Positions 55,742-64,000 are shown, counted from the stretch's first letter. The stretch: DNA of 64,000 nt from Dehalobacterium formicoaceticum (GCF_002224645.1 NZ_CP022121.1:3569501-3633500), one strand, 5' to 3'. Numbers and translations: made by a program. The notes: generated by a model not told the origin, from the letters alone.

Positions 55742-56206
55742 ATGCAAGCAAAGGATATTATGTCGAAAAATGTGGTGACAATTAAAAAGGATACCAAAAT
55801 TGAAGACATTGCCACAATATTAATCGAAAATCATATTTCCGGCGTACCTGTGGTGGATGATGACAACCACCTAATCGGAATCGTGACTGAAGGAGATTTA
55901 CTGCACCAGGAAACTGCACCAAGATTACCAGGCGTGTTCTCACTGCTGGGCGGATTTATTTATTATAATGGACTAGATCGCTATCGGGATGATTTTAAAA
56001 AGCTTTCAGCGACCATTGCAGAAGAAATCATGACCAAAGATGTGCTGACCATTCGGGAAGATATGGATGTTGCTGACATCGCATCAATTTTTGTCAACAA
56101 AAATGTGAACCGGGTCCCTGTACTCAGAAATAAAAAACTTATAGGTATTGTCAGCCGGGCAGATATTTTAAAGACTTTCCTGCCCAGGGGAGAAAAGGAA
56201 GAGTGA
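55742..56206 (+). CDS. CBS-domain pair protein
   Basis: About 154 residues from ATG 55742, behind AGAGGGTG. Two CBS domains: first QAKDIMSKNVVTIKKDTKIE with VVDDDNHLIGIVTEGDLL, second AEEIMTKDVLTIREDMDVAD with VNRVPVLRNKKLIGIVSRAD. Between them is a short insert (FSLLGGFIYYNGLDRYRDD). CBS pairs bind adenine nucleotides and act as energy sensors, often in trans. The partner is not evident here. A terminator follows directly. Confidence 0.93.
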   Translation: MQAKDIMSKNVVTIKKDTKIEDIATILIENHISGVPVVDDDNHLIGIVTEGDLLHQETAPRLPGVFSLLGGFIYYNGLDRYRDDFKKLSATIAEEIMTKDVLTIREDMDVADIASIFVNKNVNRVPVLRNKKLIGIVSRADILKTFLPRGEKEE

Positions 56207-56217
56207 ACTAAATGCAG

Positions 56218-56257
56218 AAAGGTGTGTGAAGGAAGCTGTTCATCCGCACACCTTTTT
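56218..56257 (+). terminator. Terminator after the CBS protein
   Basis: AAAGGTGTG (56218-56226) pairs with CACACCTTT (56247-56255), followed by TT and AT-rich sequence. Confidence 0.85.
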
Positions 56258-56297
56258 ATGTTTTTCTTATGATATGAGTACTGATTTCCTGAGCAAT

Positions 56298-56540
56298 CTA
56301 TTGACCCTTCAATAATTCCCCTTTTTCCTTACGAGACATTTGTTTAATCAAATATTCCCGGCGCATAGCTTCCTCCTTCGTCTCAAATTCCTCATGATAT
56401 TTTAAAAGAACCGGACCCCGTCCCCTGGTGTACTTAGCCCCTTTTCCCTGATTATGCTCTTCTAATCTTTTTTCTAAATTTGTGGTCCAACCGGTATAAT
56501 AGCTGCCGTCCCGACACTGTATCATATAGACATAATTCAT
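56298..56540 (-). CDS. GIY-YIG nuclease superfamily protein (YhbQ/YazA type)
   Basis: 80 residues, a complete single-domain GIY-YIG protein. NYVYMIQCRDGSYYTGWTTN holds the Tyr pair (VYM and YTG in place of GIY and YIG). RLEEHNQGKGAKYTRGRGPV holds the catalytic Arg and a His region, and the Glu lies in KEEAMRREYLIKQMSRKEK. Small proteins of this family (UPF0213) are common, and a few cut DNA, but their role is unclear. Confidence 0.9.
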   Translation of the reverse strand: MNYVYMIQCRDGSYYTGWTTNLEKRLEEHNQGKGAKYTRGRGPVLLKYHEEFETKEEAMRREYLIKQMSRKEKGELLKGQ

Positions 56541-57082
56541 TTTTATTTCTCCTGTTTTTTATAATTAGCTACTGCTTATGTCTATCCTTCTTTAACGGGA
56601 GCAAAAGCAGTGCATGCTGCTGCAACTCTGCTAATCCTACCACTCAAAAAACTGATAATCAAGTTCATATCAGCCTATTTCTATTTTCTATTATTGATCA
56701 AATTCCAAGACTCCCACTTCTATAAGTGTGAGTTCCTATTTTACTTCAGGTGGGGTAGATTCCCCATCTGAAGCCCCGATGTTCAGCTTTAGCTGAACGA
56801 GTTCACTGTCTGTTGATGTTAGGCATCCAGCGATTTCGTGCTCGATGTGCTATTAGTCCTTGTCATTATTATCTTTTAATAAATATTGAAACTTTCTCTT
56901 TGTTAGGTTAAAATTAGGTAAGAGTATCCAATTTTTTCGTCCTTCTTTATTACAAGCAAATACAATTTAAAATAAGCAAAAATCATGTTGAGGATGACAT
57001 TTTTGCGATACTTATGGAAATTGTATCTATTTTATCAACATTTCAGATGCAATTTCTAAAAACCGAGAAAGGAGGGAGAAAT
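56541..57082. other. Gene-free region with structured repeat remnant
   Basis: About 540 bp between the GIY-YIG gene and the surface protein. It holds three hairpins in a row (56710-56806, separate entry) and AT-rich DNA that must carry the promoter for the surface-protein genes, which I cannot place. A short frame runs to 56725 but lacks a ribosome site and family features. Confidence 0.6.
56710..56806 (+). repeat. Three-hairpin block resembling an IS200/IS605-type right end
   Basis: Hairpin A: ACTCCCACTT with AAGTGTGAGT (56710-56733, one mismatch). Hairpin B: CTTCAGGTGGGG with CCCCATCTGAAG (56744-56773, one G-T pair). Hairpin C: GTTCAGCT-TT-AGCTGAAC (56781-56798), then GAGTTCAC. Subterminal hairpins ending in TTCAC are a feature of some IS200/IS605 right ends and of RNA from tnpB-type elements. 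No tnpA or tnpB lies beside it, so at most it is a remnant. Confidence 0.5.
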
Positions 57083-59059
57083 ATGCGTACTTCTAAAATC
57101 ATTAAAAAAATGCAAGGGAAAGGAGTGGTAATCGTAAAGAAACACGGGTTAAGAACAGGATTGATTGCATCGTTGGTCGTGATCAATTTGCTTCTGACAG
57201 GTTTTCTGATCCCCAGCCCTATTTACGGTGATGAGGAAAGTGAACCCAACCAAGCGCCACAAGCAACTAATGATACATATGAGTATGAATCAGGCAGCAA
57301 ACATCTGTACATAAAAGCACCCGGCGTATTGGAAAATGACACAGATTCTAATGGGGACGAACTTACCGTCAATACCACCCCGGTGAAGCAGCCCAAATAC
57401 GGTACCGTGAAATTATATGCAGATGGCGGCTTTACCTATTATCGCGACGGAAGTGGCACCTGCTTTACTTGCCCGGACAGCTTTACCTATGAAGTGAGCG
57501 ATGGCGAACTGACCGCAGAAGCAAAAGTAACTATTCTGGTAATCAACGATGATGACATGGCTCCGGTGGCAGGGGACGACTCTTTTGAAACAAAGATGAA
57601 TGAAGCTTTGGTGATTGCCCCCGAAGACTACCAGGACAACGATTATGATGAAGATGGTGATGAGCTGACCTTTGCCTTGGTAAACCAACCGGCAAAAGGC
57701 ACAGCCAGCATGGCTTCCGACGGTACTATCACTTACACCCCGAATACTGGCTTTGTCGGTAAAGACAAATTCGATTACTCCGTAAGCGACGGTCATTGCA
57801 CTGTTGAGGCTACCATTACTATCACAGTCAAAGCTGCGGATCCCGGTGACAAGAATCTTCCCCCCGTGGCCAAAGATGACGAGTACACCACGGACAAGAA
57901 TAAGCCCATTGACATCACCGACTACTTGGATAATGACAGTGATCCCGAAGGAGACGAACTCACATCCGAGCGTACCGGCGACCCGGAACACGGCACTGTT
58001 ACAGACAATGAGGACGGAACCTTCACCTACACTCCGGATCAGGACTTTGTAGGCAGAGACTGCTTTACCTATCAGATTTCCGATGGTGAATTTACTTCTC
58101 AAGCTAACATCTGCATCACCATCAAAGATCCGGGCCAAGGTGACGAGAATCTTCCCCCCGTGGCCAATGATGACGAATACACCACGGACAAGAATAAGCC
58201 CATTGACATTACCAACTACCTGGATAATGACAGCGATCCCGAAGAAGACGAGCTTACAGTTGAGCGCACAAGCAACCCGGAACACGGCACTGTTACCGAC
58301 AATGAAGACGGTTCCTACACCTACACTCCGGATCAGGACTTTGTAGGCAGAGACTGCTTTACCTATCGGATTTTCGATGGGGAATTTTATGATGAAGCTA
58401 ACATCTGCATCACCATCAAAGACCCGAATAGCGATGATGACAATCCCCCCGTGGCCAAAGATGATCGCTACACGACGCGAAAAAACAGAACACTTACCGT
58501 TGACCTGCCTGGGATTTTAGTCAATGACAGTGATCCCGACGGAGATACCATTATAGTTGATGTTGATACCGTAAGCGACCCCGACCATGGCACCTTAACG
58601 CAAAATGAAGACGGGTCCTTTACCTACAAGCCGGACACCGGCTACACAGGAAAAGACACCTATACCTACCGGGTTTTTGACGGCAAATATTACAGTGAAT
58701 TTGCCACAGTAACGATTACGATCAGATCCAGCAGCAGTGGCGGCGGCGGTTCCTCTAACAACAGGGATGATGATCCCCGAGATAACACGCCGACTCCGGA
58801 AGTTCCTGCTGAACCAGGTCCGCAGAATCCGCCGGTAGTTACCCCGGAACCGGAACCAGTGCCTCCTGTGCAACCCGCACCGGCACCGACACCTGCTCCG
58901 GCACCAACACCAACACCAACACCGACACCAGGCCCCACACCGGTAGCACAGGCTAAGCCTCCGGTTCATGAATTACCGAAAACTGGTGCCAATCCCCTGC
59001 CCTTGGCTGGACTGGGCACAATGTTAGTTGGACTGGGAATCTATCTCAAGAGATCGTAA
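57083..59059 (+). CDS. LPXTG-anchored surface protein with five cadherin-like repeats
   Basis: About 658 residues from ATG 57083, after AAAGGAGGGAG. A long basic N-terminus and hydrophobic signal segment (LIASLVVINLLLTGFLIPSP) are followed by five repeats of about 90 residues of the tandem-95/cadherin-like (VCBS-related) type. Each has NDxDxxGD-like acidic loops, probably binding calcium (LDNDSDPEGDELT). Repeats 3 and 4 are nearly identical. Several repeats carry Cys (GRDCFTYQISDG, ANICITI). A Gly/Ser segment, a Pro-rich stalk, and the sorting signal LPKTG with a hydrophobic span and short basic tail follow. It should be linked to peptidoglycan by the sortase encoded next. Confidence 0.92.
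   Translation: MRTSKIIKKMQGKGVVIVKKHGLRTGLIASLVVINLLLTGFLIPSPIYGDEESEPNQAPQATNDTYEYESGSKHLYIKAPGVLENDTDSNGDELTVNTTPVKQPKYGTVKLYADGGFTYYRDGSGTCFTCPDSFTYEVSDGELTAEAKVTILVINDDDMAPVAGDDSFETKMNEALVIAPEDYQDNDYDEDGDELTFALVNQPAKGTASMASDGTITYTPNTGFVGKDKFDYSVSDGHCTVEATITITVKAADPGDKNLPPVAKDDEYTTDKNKPIDITDYLDNDSDPEGDELTSERTGDPEHGTVTDNEDGTFTYTPDQDFVGRDCFTYQISDGEFTSQANICITIKDPGQGDENLPPVANDDEYTTDKNKPIDITNYLDNDSDPEEDELTVERTSNPEHGTVTDNEDGSYTYTPDQDFVGRDCFTYRIFDGEFYDEANICITIKDPNSDDDNPPVAKDDRYTTRKNRTLTVDLPGILVNDSDPDGDTIIVDVDTVSDPDHGTLTQNEDGSFTYKPDTGYTGKDTYTYRVFDGKYYSEFATVTITIRSSSSGGGGSSNNRDDDPRDNTPTPEVPAEPGPQNPPVVTPEPEPVPPVQPAPAPTPAPAPTPTPTPTPGPTPVAQAKPPVHELPKTGANPLPLAGLGTMLVGLGIYLKRS
57845..58436 (+). repeat. 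Two near-identical tandem coding repeats of about 297 bp
   Basis: Repeats 3 and 4 of the surface protein share long identical DNA blocks, such as the segments encoding DKNKPIDIT and TYTPDQDFVGRDCFTY. This suggests a recent duplication and possible length variation. Confidence 0.8.
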
Positions 59060-59063
59060 AGAG

Positions 59064-59675
59064 ATGAATCTTAAAAAGAAAAGACTTATATCAATTTTTG
59101 CTACTTTATGCATTTTAGGAGGGATACTGCTCATGCTGTATCCCTTCTTTACCTCTATTTACTCCCGAATCGGACAATGGTATTTGACGGAAGAAGATGT
59201 TCCCTTCCAAGATACAGAATACCCAGGCCTGATTGATTCCGGTCAGGAGCCTCCAGCCATTGAAGAAAAAGAGCCTACCCAGCTGGAAAAACAGATGATC
59301 ATGAAACTGGAAATCCCAGCCATCAACCTGGCTGTGGGAGTGGTTCAGGGAACCAGGCCAAAAGATCTCCGCATCGGCCCAGGTTGGTATCAGGAATCAG
59401 CCTTGCCTGGGAAGGGAAACACGGCTATTGCCGGACATTTGAACATCTATGGATCTTGGTTTCGCAACCTTGACAAGCTGCAAGAGGGTGATGTGATCAA
59501 CCTTACCTATCAAGGGAACACCTATGTTTATCAGACAGAAAAGGTATTCTCCATCGCCAGCGATGACTGGACAGTGATTCAGCCCCGCGGTTATAACGCT
59601 TTAACCTTAACAACCTGTGATAGCCAAGGTCGTGATCAGCTCAGACTGGCTGTGCAAGCCCGACTGATTGATTGA
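59064..59675 (+). CDS. Class D sortase
   Basis: About 203 residues from ATG 59064, just after the surface-protein stop. One N-terminal membrane anchor (LISIFATLCILGGILLMLYP), then the sortase barrel. The catalytic His is in TAIAGHLNIYGSWFRNLD, Cys in LTLTTCDSQGR and Arg in QLRLAV. It cuts LPXTG between Thr and Gly and attaches the protein to the cell wall. The pairing with one substrate gene immediately upstream and the strong terminator downstream make this a dedicated sortase-substrate unit. Class D is chosen by sequence pattern and by the context in Firmicutes. Confidence 0.9.
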   Translation: MNLKKKRLISIFATLCILGGILLMLYPFFTSIYSRIGQWYLTEEDVPFQDTEYPGLIDSGQEPPAIEEKEPTQLEKQMIMKLEIPAINLAVGVVQGTRPKDLRIGPGWYQESALPGKGNTAIAGHLNIYGSWFRNLDKLQEGDVINLTYQGNTYVYQTEKVFSIASDDWTVIQPRGYNALTLTTCDSQGRDQLRLAVQARLID

Positions 59676-59686
59676 TTGAACTCGAA

Positions 59687-59722
59687 AAAAAAACAAGGAA
59701 GAAATATTCTCCCTTGTTTTTT
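59687..59722. terminator. Terminator after the sortase gene
   Basis: AAAAACAAGG (59689-59698) pairs with CCTTGTTTTT (59712-59721). A-rich and T-rich flanks suit both the sortase gene and the rubrerythrin gene coming from the other side. Confidence 0.85.
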
Positions 59723-59767
59723 ATATTTATCTGCTATCTTAAATCCTTGATCCCACGGTGCTGAACC

Positions 59768-60304
59768 TTAGTAGTTTTTGCACAGGATTTCGAAATGAGC
59801 CTGGGGATGGTCGCAAACGGGACAAACCTCCGGTGCCGCGTCTCCTTCATGAATATGACCGCAGTTGCGGCACTTCCAATAGACTTTACCGTCCTTTTTG
59901 AAGACTTTTCCTTCCTCCAGGTTGGCAAGAAGTTTCAGGTAACGTTCCTCATGCTTTTGCTCCACTCCTGCGACACCGTCAAACAATTGGGCCAATTCCT
60001 CAAAGCCTTCTTCCCGGGCGTCAGCAGCCATTCGTTTATACATTTCGGTCCATTCCCCGTTTTCACCGGCAGCTGCAGCCTTCAGGTTTTCTGCCGTGTT
60101 GCCGATTCCCTGGAGTTTTTTAAACCACAGCTTGGCATGTTCTTTTTCATTATCGGCCGTTTCCAGAAAATATCCGGCTATTTGCTCATAGCCTTCTTTT
60201 TTGGCAGTGGAAGCAAAATAGGTATACTTATTTCGAGCCATCGATTCCCCCGCAAAAGCTTCCCATAAATTCTTTTCAGTTTTTGTTCCTTTCAAATCCT
60301 TCAT
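59768..60304 (-). CDS. Rubrerythrin
   Basis: 178 residues. An N-terminal di-iron four-helix domain with [20 protein letters not shown] (about 13-32) and a second glutamate pair in [15 protein letters not shown] is followed by a rubredoxin domain ([20 protein letters not shown] and VCDHPQ). It reduces hydrogen peroxide in the cytoplasm of anaerobes. It is the last gene of the oxygen-defence operon, 21 bp after desulfoferrodoxin. The full length is present. Confidence 0.96.
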   Translation of the reverse strand: MKDLKGTKTEKNLWEAFAGESMARNKYTYFASTAKKEGYEQIAGYFLETADNEKEHAKLWFKKLQGIGNTAENLKAAAAGENGEWTEMYKRMAADAREEGFEELAQLFDGVAGVEQKHEERYLKLLANLEEGKVFKKDGKVYWKCRNCGHIHEGDAAPEVCPVCDHPQAHFEILCKNY

Positions 60305-60325
60305 GATAAAACCCCCATGTCAATA

Positions 60326-60712
60326 TTATTTATTCGTCCAAAGACCGTGGATGTTGCAATATTCCCTGACTTCAACCACCTGATCCAAATCTGTGCAGAA
60401 CTCTGCTTCCGGTTTCTGACCAGGTTTCAACTCCGCCCGCAGCACCCGATCTTTTGTTAACACCTCAATAAATGCAATATAGTGTTTTTCTTCCATCGGA
60501 TGTGCTACACTGCCCACTTTAACGAGAATCCCTCCATCAGGATGAGCTTCCACCACGGGCACATGTTTTTCATTGCCGGTATCTTCAGACTTCGCCTCCA
60601 TTTTGGTCATGGAATCACCACAACAAACCAAGGGGGATCCGTCGGTAAAAACAACTTCAATCAGGTTGGCACAAGTAGTGCATTTATAAATCTCCCTTAA
60701 ATTGGTCATCAT
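60326..60712 (-). CDS. Desulfoferrodoxin (superoxide reductase, 2Fe type)
   Basis: 128 residues. The N-terminal desulforedoxin centre has IYKCTTCANLIEVVF and PLVCCGDSM (four Cys). The catalytic iron site has the His residues of EKHVPVVE and GSVAHPMEEKHYIAFIEV, and the Cys-His pair in EYCNIHGLW. It reduces superoxide to peroxide without making oxygen, then rubrerythrin disposes of the peroxide. Two adjacent ATGs fit behind AGGAGGGAAT. The start overlaps the fprA stop by 4 bp. Confidence 0.97.
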   Translation of the reverse strand: MMTNLREIYKCTTCANLIEVVFTDGSPLVCCGDSMTKMEAKSEDTGNEKHVPVVEAHPDGGILVKVGSVAHPMEEKHYIAFIEVLTKDRVLRAELKPGQKPEAEFCTDLDQVVEVREYCNIHGLWTNK

Positions 60713-61869
60713 ATTCCCTCCTCAATTTTTCTGGTAATTGCCTCTAATTGATCAGCAGTAGGAACGTAATTTAATTTGGCCTGCTCCATGATCTGAAAAC
60801 CGGCTCCTTGCAGCACCTCTTCCACTTGACCAACACTCTGACCTCCCCAGCCGTAAGAACCAAAGGCTAAGCCTATTCTATTCTTAGGTGCCAGCCCTTT
60901 CATATAGGTTAGGAAGGCTGCAACCGTGGGCATCATATTATTATTCAAGGTAGGCGAACCCACACATATATATTTAGCAGTGAGGACCTCCGGTATCACT
61001 TCGGAAATATGATCTACCTTCAGGTTCATGACCCTGGTTTTTACCCCTTTAGCTTCAAAGGCCCGATAGATAGCATAGGCCATCTTTTCTGTGGATCCCC
61101 ACATACTATCGTATACAATGACCGCTTTATTCTCCGTCTCATTACCGGCCCATTTCTTGTATTCTTCTAAAATTGCCGGAATCTGAGAACGCCAAATGAT
61201 CCCATGACTGGGTGCAATGATCTCAATATCTAAAGTGGCCACTGCTTCTAAAGCCTTTTGGACCTGGCTGCCGTAAGGGAAAACAATATTGGCATAATAT
61301 TTACCAGCCTCTTCCAGCAGAATCCCCAATTTCATCTCGTCGTCAAAGCGTTCCGGAGAGGCAATATGCTGGCCAAAAGCATCGTTGGAAAAAAGAATTC
61401 GATCCTCTCCCAAATAAGTGACCATATTATCCGGCCAATGAACCATAGGGGTTTGCACAAAGGTCAAATTACGGCTGCCCAGATTCAGTGTATCTCCTGA
61501 CTTAACCACCATGTAATCCCAATCCCCGCTATAATGAGCCTTTAGGCCTTTCTCTCCGCTGGCTGAGGTCACAAGCTTCGCCTTAGGGAGAAGAGCCATG
61601 GTCTTAGGCAAACCCCCCGAATGATCCATTTCCACATGGTTGGATACCACATAATCGATTTTCTGAGGATCAATCACCGAGGAAATCCGCTCCAGCATCT
61701 CATCAAATAAATAATGTTTTACGGTATCTACTAAGGTTATTTTTTCGTCAATAATCAAATAAGCATTGTAAGTAGATCCTCTGGGAGTAAGATAACCATG
61801 GAAATTGCGGATATCCCAGTCAATTCCCCCCACCCAATATATATTATCTTTCACCTTAACAGCTTTCAT
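60709..61869 (-). CDS. fprA: FprA family flavodiiron protein (A-type)
   Basis: 386 residues. The N-terminal metallo-beta-lactamase-like di-iron domain has VSNHVEMDHSGGLPKTM (about 82-98; HxExDH ligands), TPMVHWPDNMVTYLG and APSHGIIWRS. The C-terminal flavodoxin domain is VIVYDSMWGSTEKMAYAIYR (about 254-273). In Moorella and relatives these proteins reduce oxygen or NO with electrons from Hrb, whose gene lies 37 bp upstream. The stop is translationally coupled to desulfoferrodoxin. Confidence 0.97.
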   Translation of the reverse strand: MKAVKVKDNIYWVGGIDWDIRNFHGYLTPRGSTYNAYLIIDEKITLVDTVKHYLFDEMLERISSVIDPQKIDYVVSNHVEMDHSGGLPKTMALLPKAKLVTSASGEKGLKAHYSGDWDYMVVKSGDTLNLGSRNLTFVQTPMVHWPDNMVTYLGEDRILFSNDAFGQHIASPERFDDEMKLGILLEEAGKYYANIVFPYGSQVQKALEAVATLDIEIIAPSHGIIWRSQIPAILEEYKKWAGNETENKAVIVYDSMWGSTEKMAYAIYRAFEAKGVKTRVMNLKVDHISEVIPEVLTAKYICVGSPTLNNNMMPTVAAFLTYMKGLAPKNRIGLAFGSYGWGGQSVGQVEEVLQGAGFQIMEQAKLNYVPTADQLEAITRKIEEGI

Positions 61870-61906
61870 TCTACCACCTCAAAAAGTGTTTTTTCCTTTA
61901 ACCGAT

Positions 61907-62626
61907 TTATTCTTCCACCTCAAACTGATCTTTACCTACCCCGCAGACCGGACATACCCAATCATCAGGAATGTCTTCGAAGGCAGTTCCCGGGGCGACG
62001 CCGGAATCCGGATCCCCTTCTGCGGGATCATAAACATAACCACAAACAGAACATACATATTTTTTCATACCTTTACCCTCCTTGTTATCTGTTGTTTCCG
62101 TTTTACTCTTAGGTTCTTCATTCTTTTGAGCAGGTGCACCGGAAGGTGCTGATCCTCGCTTCACCTGATGATAATAAGCATAAGTCATCGGATCTTCCTG
62201 GCTTAACACTTCCGCATCTACAACTTTCCCGATAAAAATCGTATGGGTTTCTACTTCCAAGCTGTTTATTACTTCACATTCTATATAACCCACCGAATTT
62301 TCCAGGAGTATCGGAGCACCCGCAACACCTTTTTTGTATGAAATGGATTGATATTTATCAAACTCCCGACCGGACTTAAAGCCAAAATGTCCAATCAAAT
62401 TTAAAGGAACTGTTTTTGGTAAAATCGAAACAGAAAAAACTTTGCTGGCTTTGATGAACTCATTGGTTAAATTATTCTTGTTGATGCTAATAGCCACTGT
62501 GGCTGGGTCAGAGGAAATTTGGAAAACAGTATTGGCGATTTGTCCGTTCATTGCTCCATCTTTGGTGGAACCAATAACGTATAACCCATAACTTAATTTA
62601 TGAAAAATCTTTGTGTCCATGTTCAC
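61907..62626 (-). CDS. High-molecular-weight rubredoxin (flavin reductase-rubredoxin fusion, Hrb)
   Basis: 239 residues. The N-terminal flavin reductase-like domain (about 1-155: [40 protein letters not shown]) is joined by a K/E/T-rich linker to a rubredoxin domain at the end ([20 protein letters not shown] and [16 protein letters not shown]). This fusion is known as Hrb and passes NADH electrons to FprA. Start at GTG 62626 (5 bp after AAAGGAG) or ATG 62620 (11 bp). It is the first gene of the operon, downstream of a Fur/PerR-like operator. Confidence 0.95.
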   Translation of the reverse strand: MNMDTKIFHKLSYGLYVIGSTKDGAMNGQIANTVFQISSDPATVAISINKNNLTNEFIKASKVFSVSILPKTVPLNLIGHFGFKSGREFDKYQSISYKKGVAGAPILLENSVGYIECEVINSLEVETHTIFIGKVVDAEVLSQEDPMTYAYYHQVKRGSAPSGAPAQKNEEPKSKTETTDNKEGKGMKKYVCSVCGYVYDPAEGDPDSGVAPGTAFEDIPDDWVCPVCGVGKDQFEVEE

Positions 62627-62721
62627 AAAATCTCCTTTCGTCTTTTATCATTTCATATACTATTATCTTCACCAATTTTCCATAAAATCCTGCATAGAAT
62701 TGGCAAATTCCTTTAAATTTT

Positions 62722-62736
62722 TAATAATAATTATCA
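62722..62736 (-). promoter_or_regulatory. Fur/PerR-like operator upstream of the oxygen-defence operon
   Basis: TGATAATTATTATTA on the minus strand matches the 7-1-7 palindrome TGATAATnATTATCA of the Fur family at all but one base. It lies in the 110-bp gap upstream of hrb, right after the cobK stop. PerR is the likely user because the genes are peroxide and oxygen defences. Fur or Zur are alternatives. Confidence 0.75.
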
Positions 62737-63510
62737 TTAATATTGTTTATGTGGCCTTAGGTTTTTGAAATATTCTCCAATTTCATCAATATTAGAAAAT
62801 TTATTAGGATAAATCAGATCTGGTCTGCGGATTAGGATTACCTGCATACCCAGGCGCTCAGCAGCCCTTAACTTATTATCAGTTCCCCCCTGAATACCGC
62901 TGTCCTTACAAATCAAAATCGCCGACTGGGTCTCCTGAAACATCAGAGTATTCATCTCTTCAGAAAAGGGACCCTTCATAGCGATAATATGATCCGGATT
63001 TAAGCCTAGATCTTCCAATTTTTTAATAGAATCTGATTGGGGAAGAACCCGCACCGTAAGGCGTTTTTTATCCGTGATCCGAGAAATCATCTGATCAATA
63101 TTATTGATCCCGGTGGTGATAAATATTCTGCCCGGTAAATTTTCCGCAACGGCGCCTGCTTCTGCCAAATTTGCACAAAGAATTCTTTCTTTTCGTCCCT
63201 CTTCGATCGTCGAGCGTTCGAAACGAAGATAGTTCACCCCTAAATCCTGACAAACAGCAATAGCATTGCGGGAAAGATTCTCAGCATAGGGATGGGAGGC
63301 ATCCACCACATAATCGATGGCCTGATCCAGAATAAATTTTTTTAGAGCCTCCCGATCCATCTTTCCATGAACTATTTTTCCGGGAAAGCGCTCCTGGGAG
63401 ACCTCAAAACCATATGCCGTTGCCGTGCTGATGATCACATTCGAGGTTATCCGGTAAAGAGCACATGCAATATCCAGGGCATCACCGGTTCCTCCCAGGA
63501 CTAATATCAT
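62737..63510 (-). CDS. cobK: Precorrin-6A (cobalt-precorrin-6A) reductase
   Basis: 257 residues of the CobK/CbiJ family. ILVLGGTGDALDIACALYRI at the start is the nucleotide-binding loop. DYVVDASHPYAENLSRNAIA (about 84-103) and ICKDSGIQGGTDNKLRAAER (about 199-218) are family signatures. It reduces the corrin ring in B12 synthesis. It overlaps cobJ by 4 bp and shares its operon. Since the neighbouring genes are anaerobic, the cobalt-first pathway (CbiJ) is more likely than the aerobic one. Confidence 0.94.
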   Translation of the reverse strand: MILVLGGTGDALDIACALYRITSNVIISTATAYGFEVSQERFPGKIVHGKMDREALKKFILDQAIDYVVDASHPYAENLSRNAIAVCQDLGVNYLRFERSTIEEGRKERILCANLAEAGAVAENLPGRIFITTGINNIDQMISRITDKKRLTVRVLPQSDSIKKLEDLGLNPDHIIAMKGPFSEEMNTLMFQETQSAILICKDSGIQGGTDNKLRAAERLGMQVILIRRPDLIYPNKFSNIDEIGEYFKNLRPHKQY

Positions 63511-64000
63511 ATCCGATACCCTCTGGGTGTAATCATTACACCATTGGCAATATAGGTTCTGCTATTGCCGACAATGATGGTACAGAACATATCCACCACT
63601 TCCGGATCAAACTCCTTCAACGTGGTTAAGATGATCGATTGATCCTCCCGATAGGCATTGCGCACAATCCCAACCGGGGTATCCTCTGTGTGGTGTTTTT
63701 TGATCACATCCATGGCCAGTCCTAAATAGTCCGGCCGTGCCAGACTTCTCGGATTATAAATGGCCAAAGTGAAATCTCCTTCACAGGCCTTTTCCAATCG
63801 GGTAATAATCTTTTCCCAAGGAGTCATATAATCACTTAAGCTAATGGTGCAAAAATCTTCTACAATCGGTGCACCTAAAAGGGAAGAGCAAGACAAGGCC
63901 GCGGTGATGCCCGGAATCACTTCCCAGGCAATATCCTCCCGTGCCGGATGATCCTTAAGCAATTCCAAAATAAGTCCTGCCATCCCATAGGCACCGCCGT
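63507..64000 (-). CDS. cobJ: Precorrin-3B C17-methyltransferase, 5' end beyond the window
   Basis: The visible C-terminal part begins GGAYGMAGLILELLKD in frame up to the window edge, where the family has its GxYGMA block. IPGITAALSCSSLLGAPIVE, LAIYNPRSLARPDYLG and PVGIVRNAYREDQSIILTTL are typical of CobJ/CbiH. It transfers methyl from S-adenosylmethionine to C17 and contracts the ring. The upstream part, probably the first third, is not in the window. An internal Met at 63983 is not the true start. Confidence 0.94.
   Translation of the reverse strand, partial: GGAYGMAGLILELLKDHPAREDIAWEVIPGITAALSCSSLLGAPIVEDFCTISLSDYMTPWEKIITRLEKACEGDFTLAIYNPRSLARPDYLGLAMDVIKKHHTEDTPVGIVRNAYREDQSIILTTLKEFDPEVVDMFCTIIVGNSRTYIANGVMITPRGYRI

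Noticed and set aside
56480-56725. 81-residue frame next to the three-hairpin block, possible transposase tail
   Set aside because: No recognisable TnpB motif and no ribosome site. It runs antisense over the GIY-YIG gene start.
57413-58285. 290-residue minus-strand frame opposite the surface protein
   Set aside because: An antisense shadow created by codon bias in the repeats. It contains the complement of the domain repeats and no independent features.

Overview
The window looks like chromosomal DNA of an anaerobic, probably spore-forming Clostridia member (Peptococcaceae or Dehalobacterium-like is my best guess). Reasons: moderately AT-rich DNA with strong AGGAGG-type ribosome sites, a LysM-GH18 spore-cortex-type hydrolase, a YerC-type regulator, a split glycine decarboxylase (gcvPA/gcvPB), and an oxygen-defence operon of Hrb, FprA, desulfoferrodoxin and rubrerythrin. 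The genus is inference only.

Layout. 1-6541: a large CRISPR array (59 repeats visible, off the left edge) cut by an IS21-family element (about 220-2893). Its 5-bp target duplication lets the broken 36-nt spacer be rebuilt exactly. 6542-6825: leader. 6826-20819: one long minus-strand cas operon, read cas6, cmr1, cmr2/cas10, cmr3, a CARF-RelE-like gene, cmr4, cmr5, cmr6, a CARF-HEPN-CARF-like gene, cas8b, cas7, cas5. It therefore holds a complete III-B gene set plus a I-B Cascade, sharing one cas6 and one array, with no cas3, cas1, cas2 or cas4 in view. 21099-21536: divergent repeat protein. 21637-28957: glycine cleavage, lipoate and dihydrolipoyl dehydrogenase operon. 29180-37031: partial purine operon with a good promoter and a PurBox-like site. 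37185-39927: an O-antigen ligase-like gene cut by an IS4-family element. 40192-47260: small Cys-rich proteins, spore hydrolase, TerC, QueC, hemerythrin-like protein, MurB, Ung. 47427-51707: glycogen phosphorylase, GlgD and GlgC. 52025-56540: cardiolipin synthase, J-domain, membrane, CBS and GIY-YIG proteins. 57083-59675: LPXTG surface protein with its own class D sortase. 59768-62626: oxygen-defence operon behind a Fur/PerR-like operator. 62737-64000: cobK and partial cobJ.

How the genes work together. Cas6 should process one pre-crRNA for both Cascade and the Cmr complex. Cas10 lacks an HD domain but keeps GGDD, so the natural output is cyclic oligoadenylate, matching the two CARF effectors (one RelE-like, one HEPN). 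GcvT, H, PA, PB, Lpd and LplA form one functional unit, as do Hrb and FprA.

Caution. Four genes (cmr2, cmr3, glgC, cls) are each broken by what looks like the loss of one base in a short homopolymer. Since all four are the same kind of lesion, consensus sequencing error is at least as likely as real gene decay, and the status of the III-B complex depends on resolving this.
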